Notes: generated from the letters alone by a model not told the origin. A stretch of DNA of 17,417 nt from Saccoglossus kowalevskii (GCF_000003605.2 NW_003123903.1:221320-238736); one strand, 5' to 3'. Shown: positions 1 through 9,171, counted from the first letter of the stretch. Made by a program: numbers and translations.

Positions 1-132
1 CTTAATCAAGATTTAGTGTATTGTTCTTTCTTTACAGTGTATAAATTAGAGTCAATGCTTCTTGAATCTTGCAATATATTCTGATAAATAAATACTACAT
101 CTATTGAATTCAGTCATGAGAGAATTATAGAG

Positions 133-285
133 CAGGGGTTCCCAAAACGACCGATACTGTATGCAATTTTTCTGGGTAACACCACATACTGTAAAACACA
201 CCCACACTGCCGGTTGGGGGGGAGGGGGTTCCACTTTTTTCTTGGGGTGCAATTAAGAAAATTATTCATTAAGTGTTGACCCCTA
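133..285. mobile_element. Probable degenerate hAT-type MITE
   Basis: The left end CAGGGGTTCCCAAAAC resembles the CAGGGGT.. terminal repeats of many animal hAT elements. The right end, read inverted, is TAGGGGTCAACACTTA and shares the AGGGGT core, with the rest decayed. The flanking octamers TTATAGAG (125-132) and TTATTTAG (286-293) match at 6 of 8 positions, consistent with the 8 bp hAT target duplication. At about 153 bp it is non-autonomous; the G-rich stretch 216-228 lies inside it. The small open frames here are chance. Other TE families cannot be excluded because the TIRs are short. Confidence 0.42.
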
Positions 286-556
286 TTATTTAGCAGACTT
301 ATTATTTTCATTAATCAGCTAATTGGTGATGTGTGAATGTTCGTTTGTTTGTGTCTTGTTTGTGATAACTGAACATTTACATTGCCACATAGGGTAGGAT
401 TAATTTGTCGTATGAATACCTCAGTGTTCACTTGGAAAACAATTTATTTTCCCAGAACATTTACACTAAAACATTACTTTTTACTGACAGCCATGCCAGT
501 ATTTTGTGATAAAATCATCTGAGCCTGAAACATATTTTAAATGGTTGTCATGGTAA

Positions 557-738
557 CTAATTTCAAGAAAAAATTATGGTCACTTCCAAAAACCAATTCA
601 TATTAAACCATAGCTAATTCTAAGAAAAAAGTATGTTCACCCCCCCCCCCCAAAAAAAAAACACAATCATATTAAACCATAGCTAATTTCAAGAAAAAAG
701 TATGGTCACCTGCAAAAACCAATTCATACTAAACCATA
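557..738. repeat. Tandem repeat, about 2.9 units of 57-69 bp
   Basis: Three successive units start with CTAATTYYAAGAAAAAA at 557, 614 and 683 and share a second block, ATTAAACCATAG. The first interval is 57 bases. The second is 69, because the unit carries a C12A10 homopolymer expansion at 640-661 where its neighbours read a short CACYT..CAAAAA segment. Confidence 0.8.
640..661 (+). repeat. C12A10 homopolymer block
   Basis: Twelve C (640-651) are followed directly by ten A (652-661), inside the middle unit of the 557-738 tandem repeat. The block grew in place from the corresponding C/A-rich segment of the unit. Its length may be unstable or affected by sequencing error. Confidence 0.85.
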
Positions 739-1325
739 CCAGTAAATTTGATACTTTCATGGCCCTGCAAATGCTACACATAAGGCTACTTCTATGACCC
801 TGCTAAGGTCAACATCCTGGCATTTTAGTGACCCTATGTAGATCATACATCCTTGCAATTAGAACACAACTAACAGTATGATTCTCTGACAACTACAATT
901 TATAGTTTAACACAATTTTTTGAAAAACATTCTGCATTCAAAGAAGATCTGCATCGTTAGAAAATGCCAGGATATGCGACCTTTACACGGTACGCACTTT
1001 AAGGTCATTTAAACACATCTAATAAACAACATTTTTATCTGTTAATTAAAACAGTCAAATACACATTTCACAGTTTCATCAAATACAACATCTTCCATTC
1101 CAACATTCAACACTTTGTTGCCATGGTAATTATAGATTTAGATCAGTCTAGGAGAGTAATCAATAGTCCTACAAGAAATACCCTTCAGAATTTCCATGTT
1201 TTCTCACGACGTAACTGCTAGAGGATTATAACCCCAACCCTATGAATGTACTCAAGCTGTCAATATATGTATCAAAATATATGCTACTACGGTGCTGTGT
1301 CTGACTCAAAATCATTAACTTTTGC

Positions 1326-1344
1326 TTGTTTGTTTGTTTGTTTG
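1326..1344. repeat. (TTTG)n microsatellite
   Basis: Four complete TTTG units at 1329-1344 plus a partial unit at 1326-1328. Confidence 0.85.
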
Positions 1345-1579
1345 CTGTGCTGTTTCTTAACTATTATAATCTCAGTCTGCATTATAACACAACGCCAGCA
1401 ATTTTATATGCTTAAATATGGAAATGTATCGTACATAAAATAAATCGAAAATGAGCTGCACTTATACGACCCTTTCATGTCCCTAGATTGCAGTATTCCC
1501 AAATGACATCACTAATGGTTTAAAGGTTTCAAGTTTGTCGATAGTTTGCCAAAAAGATGATGAATTTCATTAGGTTAAC

Positions 1580-1594
1580 ATATATATATATATA
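1580..1594. repeat. (TA)n microsatellite
   Basis: An uninterrupted 15-base alternating A/T run. Similar short runs occur at about 3820-3838 and 4889-4901. Confidence 0.8.
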
Positions 1595-1960
1595 GACTCA
1601 GCACTCTACAATTTGGTGGAATTATCATCTTTTCAAACATCCATTGTGCACTTAAAAAACACATTATGATAATTTGATGTAAATAATTAAATTTTGAATT
1701 TTGGTAGTGATTAGGAAGATTCACTTGATTTGATTACAGTAGTCTGGAGTCTGAGCGGGTAAAATGTGTGATAATAACGACTATTCTAGCCAAGTCATTT
1801 GCTGTAATAAAATTGAACAAAATTTAAATATATATTTATATGCTTCTGTGCTTAGATTGCCTAGTGTTTATATCAATTGGTAACATGATTTTCTGTGCTC
1901 AAAATAAAATTACCAAAAATTGATTCTTAGAAGATACACAGGTAAATTGTCGTTCAGGTA

Positions 1961-3020
1961 AAGCCTTGTCCAGCAGAGGTGAAACCAATTGGCAGCCACA
2001 TACCAACAAGAGTCAAAGTCCACTAGAGGAATGTACCGTCAAGGGGAAACTTTATTCAGCATAGGTGTGTCTGATTAGCCTAGAAGGCACACTTATAGTG
2101 TATCAGAAAGGGAAGCTCTATCCTGTAGAGTTACACCTAAAGGGATTAGAGAGCACACTTGTAGTGTATCATCAAGGGGAAGCCCTGTCCAGCAGAAAAG
2201 TATTATTCTTAAAAGGCCACTGGTAATGCAATAACCAGGGAAAGCCCTATCTAGCAGAGATGTAGCCAACTGACTTAGAAAGGATACTTGTAATGTATCA
2301 AAAGAAAGCCCTGTCCAGTGGTAGATTAGAAGGCATGCTGGTAATATACCATCAAGGGGAAGCCCTGTCCAGAAGAGTTGTGTCCAATTGGCTTAGAGGA
2401 CACAGCGGCAATATACCATCAAAGGAAAGCCCTGTCTAGAAGAGTTGTGTCCAATTGGCTTAAGGGACACAGTGGCAATATACCATCAAGGGCAACTCTG
2501 TCCAGAAGAGTTGTGTCCAATTGGCTTAGAGGACACATGGCAATATACCATCAAAGGAAAGCCCTGTCTAGAAGAGTTGTGTCCAATTGGCTTAAGGGAC
2601 ACAGTGGCAATATACCATCAAGGGCAACTCTGTCCAGAAGAGTTGTGTCCAATTGGCTTAGAGCACACATGGCAATATACCATCAAGGGAAAGTCCTGTC
2701 CAGCAGAGTTGTCCAATTGGCTTAGAGGACACATGGCAATATACCATCAAAGGAAAGCCCTGTCTAGAAGAGTTGTGTCCAATTGGCTTAGAAGACACAT
2801 GGCAATATACCATCAAGGGCAACTCTGTCCAGAAGAGTTGTGTCCAATTGGCTTTGAGGACACATGGCAATATACCATCAAGGGGAAGTCCTGTCCAGCA
2901 GAGTTGTGTCCAATTGGCTTAGAGGGGACAGCAGCAATATGCTATCAAGGGGAAGCCCTGTCAAGCAGAGTTGTGTCGTATCGGCTTAAAAGTCACACTG
3001 GTAGAGGAAGCCCTGTGCAT
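1961..3020 (+). repeat. Minisatellite of 64-67 bp units with dimeric higher-order structure
   Basis: About sixteen head-to-tail units. In the regular part the units begin with AGMAGAGTTG at 2371, 2438, 2504, 2570, 2636, 2702, 2766, 2831, 2897 and 2964, so spacings are 67, 66, 66, 66, 66, 64, 65, 66 and 67. Each contains CCAATTGGCTT, GGCAATATACCATCAA and a CTGTCYAG end. Units to the left (1961-2340) are more diverged and unevenly spaced (54-86), as expected at an array edge. Two variants alternate: one with AAAGGAAAGCCC (2371, 2504, 2702) and one with AGGGCAACTC (2438, 2570, 2766), giving a dimer of about 130 bp. Because 66 is a multiple of three, long open frames appear by chance; the same unit is read in different frames along them, so this is not a protein repeat. 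Confidence 0.92.
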
Positions 3021-5283
3021 TCAACCATATGCATTTTTTTATTATCTAAAAGCAAAACCAAAATGTTCTTAAATTCACTTGTATTTTTCTGATTATGACT
3101 TTGACATAATAGATGAATCTGATTAGACATGCACGTAAAGCATGCACCCAGAGTTAGTGTAGCATATGGCAATGGACAAAACAGTGGGATGGCAAATTGC
3201 CAAAAGATGGTGCACTTTTATGTGATGAGAAGGATCTGCCAAAGCATAGTGGTGAGGTGAAGGCCAACTATGTTGACTATGGTTATAGAATACTGCTTGG
3301 ATACACACCTGTAGTAGAACAATTATAGACATGCAGGCATTTTGTAACATTGTTTGTTTTGAATATGATGGAGTATCTCATCAATATCCAATCTCATAAA
3401 AAAAATCCATTGTTTACAACATGGCTGCACTCCAGATGCATGTAGGTCACAGATGTTACACAAGATGGTAAATTACAACTAAAAATGTGTGTCCTGGGAA
3501 AGTTTTGTCTGGATCTGTTGACAAGTTAGATAAAGTTTTAAAAACCTAATTTCATTAATTTGCTTTTACTGACTTGGACAATTTATTACCGGTAGTTAAT
3601 CACCTTGCAAACCAACTGTGAAAAGTCCTAGTCTAAGTACACAACTTGTGTAGATCATAGATGTACATAAAGTGAAACAACTTGTTTTCCTTACATTACT
3701 TGTTCAGTATTGAAGGATGGCGGTCGTCACACAGTAAACAAAGAATACATTTACAGACGCATATGATCGTTATCGAACATGACACAGTGACAATGTTAGA
3801 AAATATATTTGATTTCTCCTATATAAATATATATATACATTCCCATGGGAACATGCTGACAAATAAACAGAAACTAAAATTTAAATAGAAATCAACCTTC
3901 GTTGATTTCCCACTGAAAAAAACTCTTAAATTTTTTAATAAACTCTCATTAGAGTGTTTGGTAGTGTGTTAAATTGTGAGTAATTTGTGCCATTAGGCAG
4001 TCCTCACTAGCAATAAATAACCATGACCTTGGACGTCACAGTCAAACTATAATAACAGAATAATAAGAAGTCACTGATTTCTCATTAACCTATAAATTAG
4101 ATCAAACACAGTTAAACATAAAATCAAGGGAGACTGTTTTAGAATTTCACCAGTTTGATTCCTCACAGAGATAGGACACATAGAATATAATGCAGTTAAA
4201 TTGTTTAATATTCAACAGTTATCCTAAGAAAGCAGTTAAACCTACCTCAACTGAACCTTGTGCAAACAGAAATCTCAGTAAACTAACCACATGAGAACAA
4301 CATCCTCAGCGTGTCCCTACAGTCTTCAGTTTAGACAGGTTTCACTGTATTTAATGTATATTCATTCTGTTGTCATGGAAACCCATCAATACTTAACCTA
4401 TAACTTTAATGAATTTTAATTGCAATTACCTGCAACATACGATTCTTATGGGATTGTATTAATAGCAGTCAAGCAAGCATAGCAGCATTGATGTACAATG
4501 TAGTTTTATATACTAGTAATTAACAAATTTTTCAGTCAATAATTAGATGCAATTGGTATAATCCTCGTAGGGGTAGAAAATACAGCGGTACCACCACACA
4601 AAGATTATGTGTATGGTGAAAATCATGGAAGTTATTGTAACAATATATGCAAATCTAGCATCATTCACAAGCAGACTAGCCAGAATGATTTGCTGTATAA
4701 AGCTTTTAAAGGAGAACACACTGCATTTTCACAATTATTTTCAACAGACTTGGGCACTGCACTGCAGGGGTGTATCAATACACAGTTTCATAGTTTTGTT
4801 GAAAAGTGGACACAATTGTTATAGAAGCTGTCCGTGCATGATCAATCATACAAAGACGAACACTATCATCTTTATATTGTGAAAATTATTATATATATAT
4901 TTGATTTCATGTACTAGTGATCATATGGTGGGTACAATATCACCAATTCATGAACAAGATTTAACGAATTAGTACCACTTGCAAACTAGGGAGTTTCGGC
5001 CAATCAAATTGCTACTTTGAATATGTATAGCTTCATTTGTAGCCATCAACCAAGTTATATAATCACGAAAATTCTAGACAACAACTTATAAACGATTACA
5101 TGTGACGGTGTCCTTAAATGAAAAACCAGGTGTCACAACACCATGGCAACAACTGGCATAAAAACAAATGTCACCTTGACTTTCAATAATTAATAGTGTT
5201 TGAAAAAATTTCATTGGTATTAAAAACATAACACATGTTACCATAGTTCCAGGCCTTGTGATACTTCCAATTAAAATTATTTG
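3021..5283. other. Intronic stretch with no recognised gene
   Basis: No convincing exon is visible on either strand; short open frames here lack splice context, and the one at 4607 begins with GTG. The few points of note are a local CpG cluster with an ATGGCGG core at 3717-3776, a nuclear-receptor half-site next to a CRE-like core at 4024-4038, and short AT dinucleotide runs. Confidence 0.5.
4024..4038. promoter_or_regulatory. Nuclear-receptor half-site beside a CRE-like core
   Basis: TGACCTTGGACGTCA contains TGACCTTGG, the inverse of CCAAGGTCA (ERR/ROR/NR5A type monomer site), immediately followed by GACGTCA, a CRE core lacking the first T. Such composites act in enhancers, but a single match in 17 kb is not proof of function. 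Confidence 0.2.
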
Positions 5284-5640
5284 CAGCAGGTCATTGATTT
5301 TTTTTTAAATAAATAAAAAAATATGCTCTTATTTCTCTCAATTCGTTCTATATTTTAAAAATTATTATGATACCATAACATCATATGTTATAGTAAAGAT
5401 AATAAAGATAATAATATTTTTCAAATTGTTTTCAATAAGCAGAAATAAAAAAAAAAGTCACCACCACAATGTGATGTCCAGCTCTTTTACATGTATAAAA
5501 TAAATACATGATATCGTTCTATATTAGCAATTTGCATGTTGATATATATTATCATATATCCAAAGTTATATAATATCAATAACTAATATCAATATATTGA
5601 AAATTATGATATTAATAAATAACATAAGCTTCAGAAATAT
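5284..5640. other. Very AT-rich block in intron 1
   Basis: This stretch is almost all A and T, with runs such as TTTTTTTT and AAAAAAAAA, two AAAGATAAT units near 5395-5415, and repeated ATATCAATA-type words at 5575-5600. No open frame or splice structure is visible. The composition resembles matrix-attachment or nucleosome-poor DNA, which is inference only. Confidence 0.6.
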
Positions 5641-5718
5641 TATTGAAATGTACTAGTATACCATCGTTAAAGATATACCGTAGGATGTATTATCCGCCCG
5701 TCAATTATCGATCACCAA

Positions 5719-5730
5719 TGTTTACAAACA
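5719..5730. promoter_or_regulatory. Overlapping forkhead-type sites in the start of intron 1
   Basis: TGTTTACAAACA contains the forkhead core TGTTTAC on the plus strand and an overlapping TGTTTGT on the minus strand, making a near-palindrome. It sits about 50 bases inside the intron, in the part that still keeps CpG, where intronic regulatory elements are common. The motif match is direct; function is inferred. Confidence 0.25.
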
Positions 5731-5770
5731 CGCGAGTGAAAAAATAGTTAATGGTAGATTAAAATAGAAT

Positions 5771-5780
5771 CACTTACCTG
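5771..5780 (-). other. Splice donor ending the Ser-rich exon
   Basis: Read on the minus strand the site is CCAG|GTAAGTG, matching the metazoan 5' splice consensus MAG|GTRAGT at every position. Without splicing, the frame hits TAA at the junction itself. The exon therefore ends at 5778 and intron 1 begins at 5777, leaving a codon split after its second base. Confidence 0.85.
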
Positions 5781-5971
5781 GATACTTCAGCGTCCAAGTC
5801 TTGGTCGGTGACTTCTATCTTGGGTCCTATTTTAAGGGACGTTGGCTTTGTCAAGTTAGATGAAACATGAGATTCCGTGGACAGCCTTGACGAACACGAC
5901 CGGTTGCTATTGTAATTCCCATCAGCGCTACTGTATCCGCTGTTCGTGGACGAGTCCTGTGTTTCCAACAT
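5778..5971 (-). CDS. First visible coding exon of an unnamed gene; Ser-rich disordered N-terminus
   Basis: This minus-strand exon runs from an ATG at 5971-5969 to a splice donor, AG|GTAAGTG, whose GT is at 5777-5776. It encodes 64 full codons plus two bases of a split codon (Arg or Ser). Fifteen of the 64 residues are serine, 13 of them within residues 7-38, where short motifs such as TNSGYSS and SCSSRLS occur. Asn, Thr and Gly are also common. Residues 41-64 are more charged and end in DQDLDAEVS. No folded domain, signal peptide or membrane segment is visible, so it is probably an intrinsically disordered, phosphorylatable N-terminus. An in-frame TGA lies about 50 bases upstream with no ATG between, which supports the start, although the base at -3 is C, a weak start context. 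The order and composition loosely resemble the N-terminus of insect Period proteins, from memory and at low confidence. CpG is dense here, unlike in the following intron. Confidence 0.72.
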
Positions 5972-6546
5972 TCGGCAAATAGAGCACCGAGAAAATAAAA
6001 TAAAACAATAAATGCGAATCAGTCAGCGTGTATTGTATACAGCCACCAGCACTGAGAAATCCGAATGTCGACTGTGGACAATTTGTCTTGTTTGGAAGCA
6101 ATTTGGGGGGCTTTTTGCGATTGGCGCAGAATCCATTGAAAGAGAAACCGCGTAAAAAAGAAAAGCCGGAAGTAACGCAGTGTATACTCAAAGGGCGATC
6201 AAGCAGAGTGAAATACCGAGTGAAACCCTTCTAGCGTAAATAATCTGCACGTTGAATGGCTTACTTTAGTTCCATCCGCGAAGTTTACCGTGCGAACCGA
6301 CAATAAATTGCGAGATTCAGTCATCGTGTTGCCGGAGACAGTAGGTCGTTGAACGTGACGGGGAGCGAAAACCAGGCCAGATTACACAGACCGGTTCGGT
6401 GCGTACGACTTACAGATGTGTACACTTAAAAATTCGGCCAAGGCGGTACATGAACCCCGGGCAAGAATGCTTGTTGATGGGGTATGACAACAACCGCGAT
6501 AAACGTCTTGTTTAGAATATCGACCTAAGCCCAGCGGCGATCATCG

Positions 6547-6562
6547 CTACTACTAGTAGTAG
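6547..6562. repeat. Perfect 16 bp palindrome
   Basis: CTACTACTAGTAGTAG equals its own reverse complement. It lies in the CpG-dense upstream region and contains one of the frequent ACTAGT words of this window. Confidence 0.8.
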
Positions 6563-6612
6563 TGCTACCCAACGAAGACGCGAGTCATTCTGCTTGGCTG
6601 ACAGCGTGCCTC

Positions 6613-6620
6613 ATTTGCAT
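6613..6620. promoter_or_regulatory. Octamer ATTTGCAT (POU-type site)
   Basis: An exact octamer, reading ATGCAAAT on the minus strand, about 640 bases upstream of the exon. Related TTTGCATA words recur near 8085 and 12526, so chance is quite possible in AT-rich DNA. Confidence 0.25.
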
Positions 6621-6948
6621 AAATTCAGAGTTGAGAGTGCAGAGAGCTGCTCACTTGATTTTGGATGAGTTGTCAAATGTACGCCGAACATACACATTAG
6701 GATCACCATGAATTGTATACAATTTATTTACAATATTTGGGAAGCTTTTATTTTCGTATCAGGTTGAAAGAAATAGTAAACAGCGAAGTCCTATTTTGTA
6801 TATCGATACCGTTGAATATTCTGCCCATGGGCCGTAGATAAAGGGATAGGTGAAACACTAAATTTTCTAGTGCCGGGGATTTTTTTTTCTTGACAGAAAC
6901 TACCTAATATTTGTATTGCATACGCATTTTTGGTAGACACACCGACTC

Positions 6949-6958
6949 ACTTACCCGG
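6949..6958 (-). other. Strong splice donor of a possible upstream 5' exon
   Basis: Minus-strand sequence TCCGG|GTAAGTGAGT has a perfect GTAAGT core; the last exon base would be 6955. It lies about 1 kb upstream of the Ser-rich exon in CpG-dense DNA, so it could end a non-coding first exon. A 32-base open stretch with an ATG precedes it, but joining that to the acceptor at 5957 puts the Ser-rich exon in the wrong frame with an early stop. A UTR exon is therefore more likely. Confidence 0.35.
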
Positions 6959-8406
6959 ACAAGTTGGCGCCGCACTGGAGCAACATTACTAAGTCTACAG
7001 ATAACAAATACATATATCTGCTAGGACCGGCCGGGTGGCGAGTTTGATTTGTCCCGACAGGTTTAACCGACAAAGCGAGCGTAACGTGCCATATTTATTT
7101 TTCTCGGTGTACTTGTGACTTCTCATGATGTACTTTTTATTTATCGAAGATGTACACCTCTCCCGGCCGCGTGTTAGTACGTCATAAGAAAGTTATATTG
7201 CAATATCTCATATACTAGTATTCTAATTAAATATTCAAGTGAGATGACTGAAACGTTGAACGGCTTGCCGTGCGGATAATTAATCGCCAGATATTGTTGC
7301 TATGCAGTTGGATAGAAAAATGTTTCAATATTAATACGTAGCTCAGAGCACATGTGATCCCTGCATGGATTACTGATTACATAAAATGGTGTCCATGACA
7401 ACATGTCAAAGTGAACACGTACTCTATATGCATGTTGATGCGGGAACCCCTCCCTCCCCGTGGTTAGTCTACTAACATTTTCTCAGTATTCACATGTACT
7501 ACAGTGAGTAAGGTTTCATCAACATATTCCCAAACATGGAACCGCCACATGATGCACGAAAACAAATACATGTCAGGGCACGACCGATGAAACCATATTA
7601 CGATAGTGAAACAGCAGCGCCACCATGCGACAATGGCAGTCGTCATGAATGATGAAACGTACAGTTAATCTACCGGATTATAAGGATTATCGAAGCAAAT
7701 CTTCTTATTTTACATTTACGTGAGTTCTTAGCAGAGGTCTGAATAAAACATTATTTACAAGTCTCATGTACTGCGAACTAATAACGTTAATTTCCGCGTT
7801 CACAAATTGCGTCTTTTTACAGTGATAAGAACGGGGTCACGATGGTCGTTGCCATGTAAATGTGCGGATTCCATCCTTCTGCCGTCAATGTCGCGATCGG
7901 TTGGTATATTAAATAAATTGAGGGGCCAGATTGGAGTGTGTTTTTTTTACTCGGTATTTTGATACATTTTGTTCATTTCTGTAAAGAATCTACTAGATAA
8001 TATTTATATTCATATATATTAGATATTATTTGTTACAACTTATAGGAGTGCCGCACCACATCCAGTTGACTTGAATGAAATAATTTGCATAAAGAGCAGT
8101 GTTTGTACGTGATGTCTATGTGTTTAACGTAGAGACTTGCATTATTCGTCATACCCTTGTAGTTGTACACTCGCACGGTTTCTGTCCATTCCACTGAATT
8201 TACAATTTTTTTTAAGGGACTTCGCTTTGATGAGCTATCAATGGAGTGTGGGTAAATACTAGTATCATTATACTGACTACAGTGTACTCACAGAAACAGC
8301 TGCTGAACGGTAGACCCTGTTTATTATAGTCTACGTGGATATTTTGTGCACATAATTTTACAATTTTAACTCATAAAGAAAGTGGTGGTTAGTCATATCT
8401 AAGGCA

Positions 8407-8444
8407 ACCAATCAGAATTTTGCACACTAGATCATCCTATAAAG
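8407..8444 (+). promoter_or_regulatory. CCAAT box plus TATA box, possible plus-strand core promoter
   Basis: ACCAATCAG at 8407-8415 is followed by TATAAAG at 8438-8444. A start of transcription would fall near 8465-8475, by the GCGTCAAATTGACGC palindrome (8474-8488). No open frame of note follows, so a product would be non-coding or its coding exon lies further on. Spacing between the boxes (about 28 bases) is somewhat short for a classical promoter. Confidence 0.22.
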
Positions 8445-8458
8445 AGCGCCCTCTGTCA
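8443..8458 (-). promoter_or_regulatory. CTCF-like core
   Basis: On the minus strand the sequence reads TGACAGAGGGCGCTCT, which contains AGAGGGCGC, the core of many animal CTCF sites. A related GTTGAGGGCGCTAC occurs at 10933-10946 on the plus strand. These are motif matches only. Confidence 0.2.
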
Positions 8459-8473
8459 ATGAACGCGTCTGTA

Positions 8474-8488
8474 GCGTCAAATTGACGC
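8474..8488. promoter_or_regulatory. Palindrome of two inverted CRE half-sites
   Basis: GCGTCAA-A-TTGACGC is a perfect inverted repeat of 7 bases around a single A, presenting CGTCA and TGACG half-sites outward. This could bind a dimeric bZIP protein. Confidence 0.3.
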
Positions 8489-9122
8489 AGTTGAATGTTG
8501 GTTGTGTAGTAGTTTGTAATTTGACGAACAACCGCACATCAACACAATATCGACGCTATGAAACCTTGGGCCCTTAGGGGTAGACCACTAGAAACTCCAG
8601 GAACGATGGCAGAATTGAAAACAAATACATGTACACAAGAAAAAAAAATAACTGAACAAAATCTGCACGCCTAATTCTTAATAGGGAACAAATATTTCAC
8701 ACAGAGGAAATAACAAAAAAATACAGCGAATTTATCAAAGAAAAAATAAAACAAAACTAAGTGAAGGAGAATAAATATTTTGCATAGTTTTTGTGCCCAA
8801 GAGTTCCAATGAAATGCTTTGTCGCTAGATGGCGGGATTTTTTATGAAAGGAGTACCGTACCGTGTGTTTAACATACAACGGCGTCTAAAGCGTTTTTTT
8901 TTACTTTTGTTTTGTGTTCGGAACGTCTCAATTTATAAAAATAAATATAAAACATCCGTACCATGGAAAGTAACATAGCCAGAGTGTTATTCGATACTAA
9001 TGTTAAATCTCACGTAGCCTATTACCTCACCCACGCAACACATTGGCTTTAAGTGATAAGGACATGAACCCTGCCTAACAAAAACTCGAATAAGTCTCTG
9101 TTTCAAGGTATTTTAGAAAATT

Positions 9123-9171
9123 CACGTGGATAATTATCATTCCCGGCGTATCCAAGTGGAGGTCACGTGAC
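9123..9171. promoter_or_regulatory. Pair of CACGTG E-boxes
   Basis: Canonical E-boxes lie at 9123-9128 and 9164-9169, 41 bases apart. The second is embedded in the full palindrome GTCACGTGAC (9162-9171), the preferred form for USF and TFEB/MITF-type bHLH-ZIP factors and compatible with CLOCK/BMAL. Two other CACGTG copies, at 10501 and 12196, are isolated. The pair lies about 3.2 kb upstream of the Ser-rich exon. Confidence 0.3.

Larger units (their letters stand above)
1..5777 (-). other. Long intron (partial) of the minus-strand gene; CpG-depleted
   Basis: From the donor at 5777 to the window edge I see no convincing further exon on the minus strand. By hand count this 5.7 kb holds about 50 CpG, roughly 9 per kb, far below the right side of the window. 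The last ~140 bases next to the exon keep several CpG. The stretch is filled with simple repeats, a tandem repeat, a minisatellite and a MITE-like insertion, as expected of a large intron. The next exon must lie beyond position 1, or be too short to recognise by eye. That this is intron rather than intergenic DNA is inferred from the donor and the composition. Confidence 0.55.
5972..7200 (-). promoter_or_regulatory. CpG-dense promoter and 5' UTR region of the minus-strand gene
   Basis: CpG reaches about four to six per 60 bases at 6121-6540, and a second dense patch lies near 7021-7180 around CCGGCCGG (7027-7034). On the minus strand there is a CCAAT box at 6124-6120, overlapping an E2F-like TTGGCGC on the plus strand and about 150 bases upstream of the ATG. 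CACGTT E-box variants lie at 6357-6352 and 7088-7083, the first touching a TGACG CRE half-site. An octamer ATTTGCAT is at 6613-6620. No clear TATA box is placed near the exon, which fits a CpG-type promoter. The exact transcription start is not determined. Confidence 0.5.

Noticed and set aside
216-247. G-quadruplex from G7, G5 and G4 runs
   Set aside because: Only three G runs, the last separated by a long loop; weak compared with normal criteria.
52-311. Minus-strand frames of 65 and 66 codons
   Set aside because: They cross the hAT-like insertion and its G-rich stretch in different frames, with no supporting splice structure.
1938-1962. Plus-strand donor-like CAG|GTAAAT and CAG|GTAAAG just before the minisatellite
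   Set aside because: No open exon or acceptor to the left, and the region appears to be the intron of a minus-strand gene.
1961-3020. CRISPR-like array
   Set aside because: There are no unique spacers between short repeats; the whole unit repeats head to tail, in an animal-type genome.
2445-3092. 215-codon open frame with Cys-containing 22-residue repeats over the minisatellite
   Set aside because: The unit is about 66 bases, so frames stay open by periodicity. Indels of one or two bases make the same unit read in different frames along this frame, and other frames and the opposite strand are also open. A protein repeat would keep one frame.
7464-7646. 60-codon minus-strand frame with several Trp and Cys
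   Set aside because: No known motif, no splice sites, and a length common by chance.
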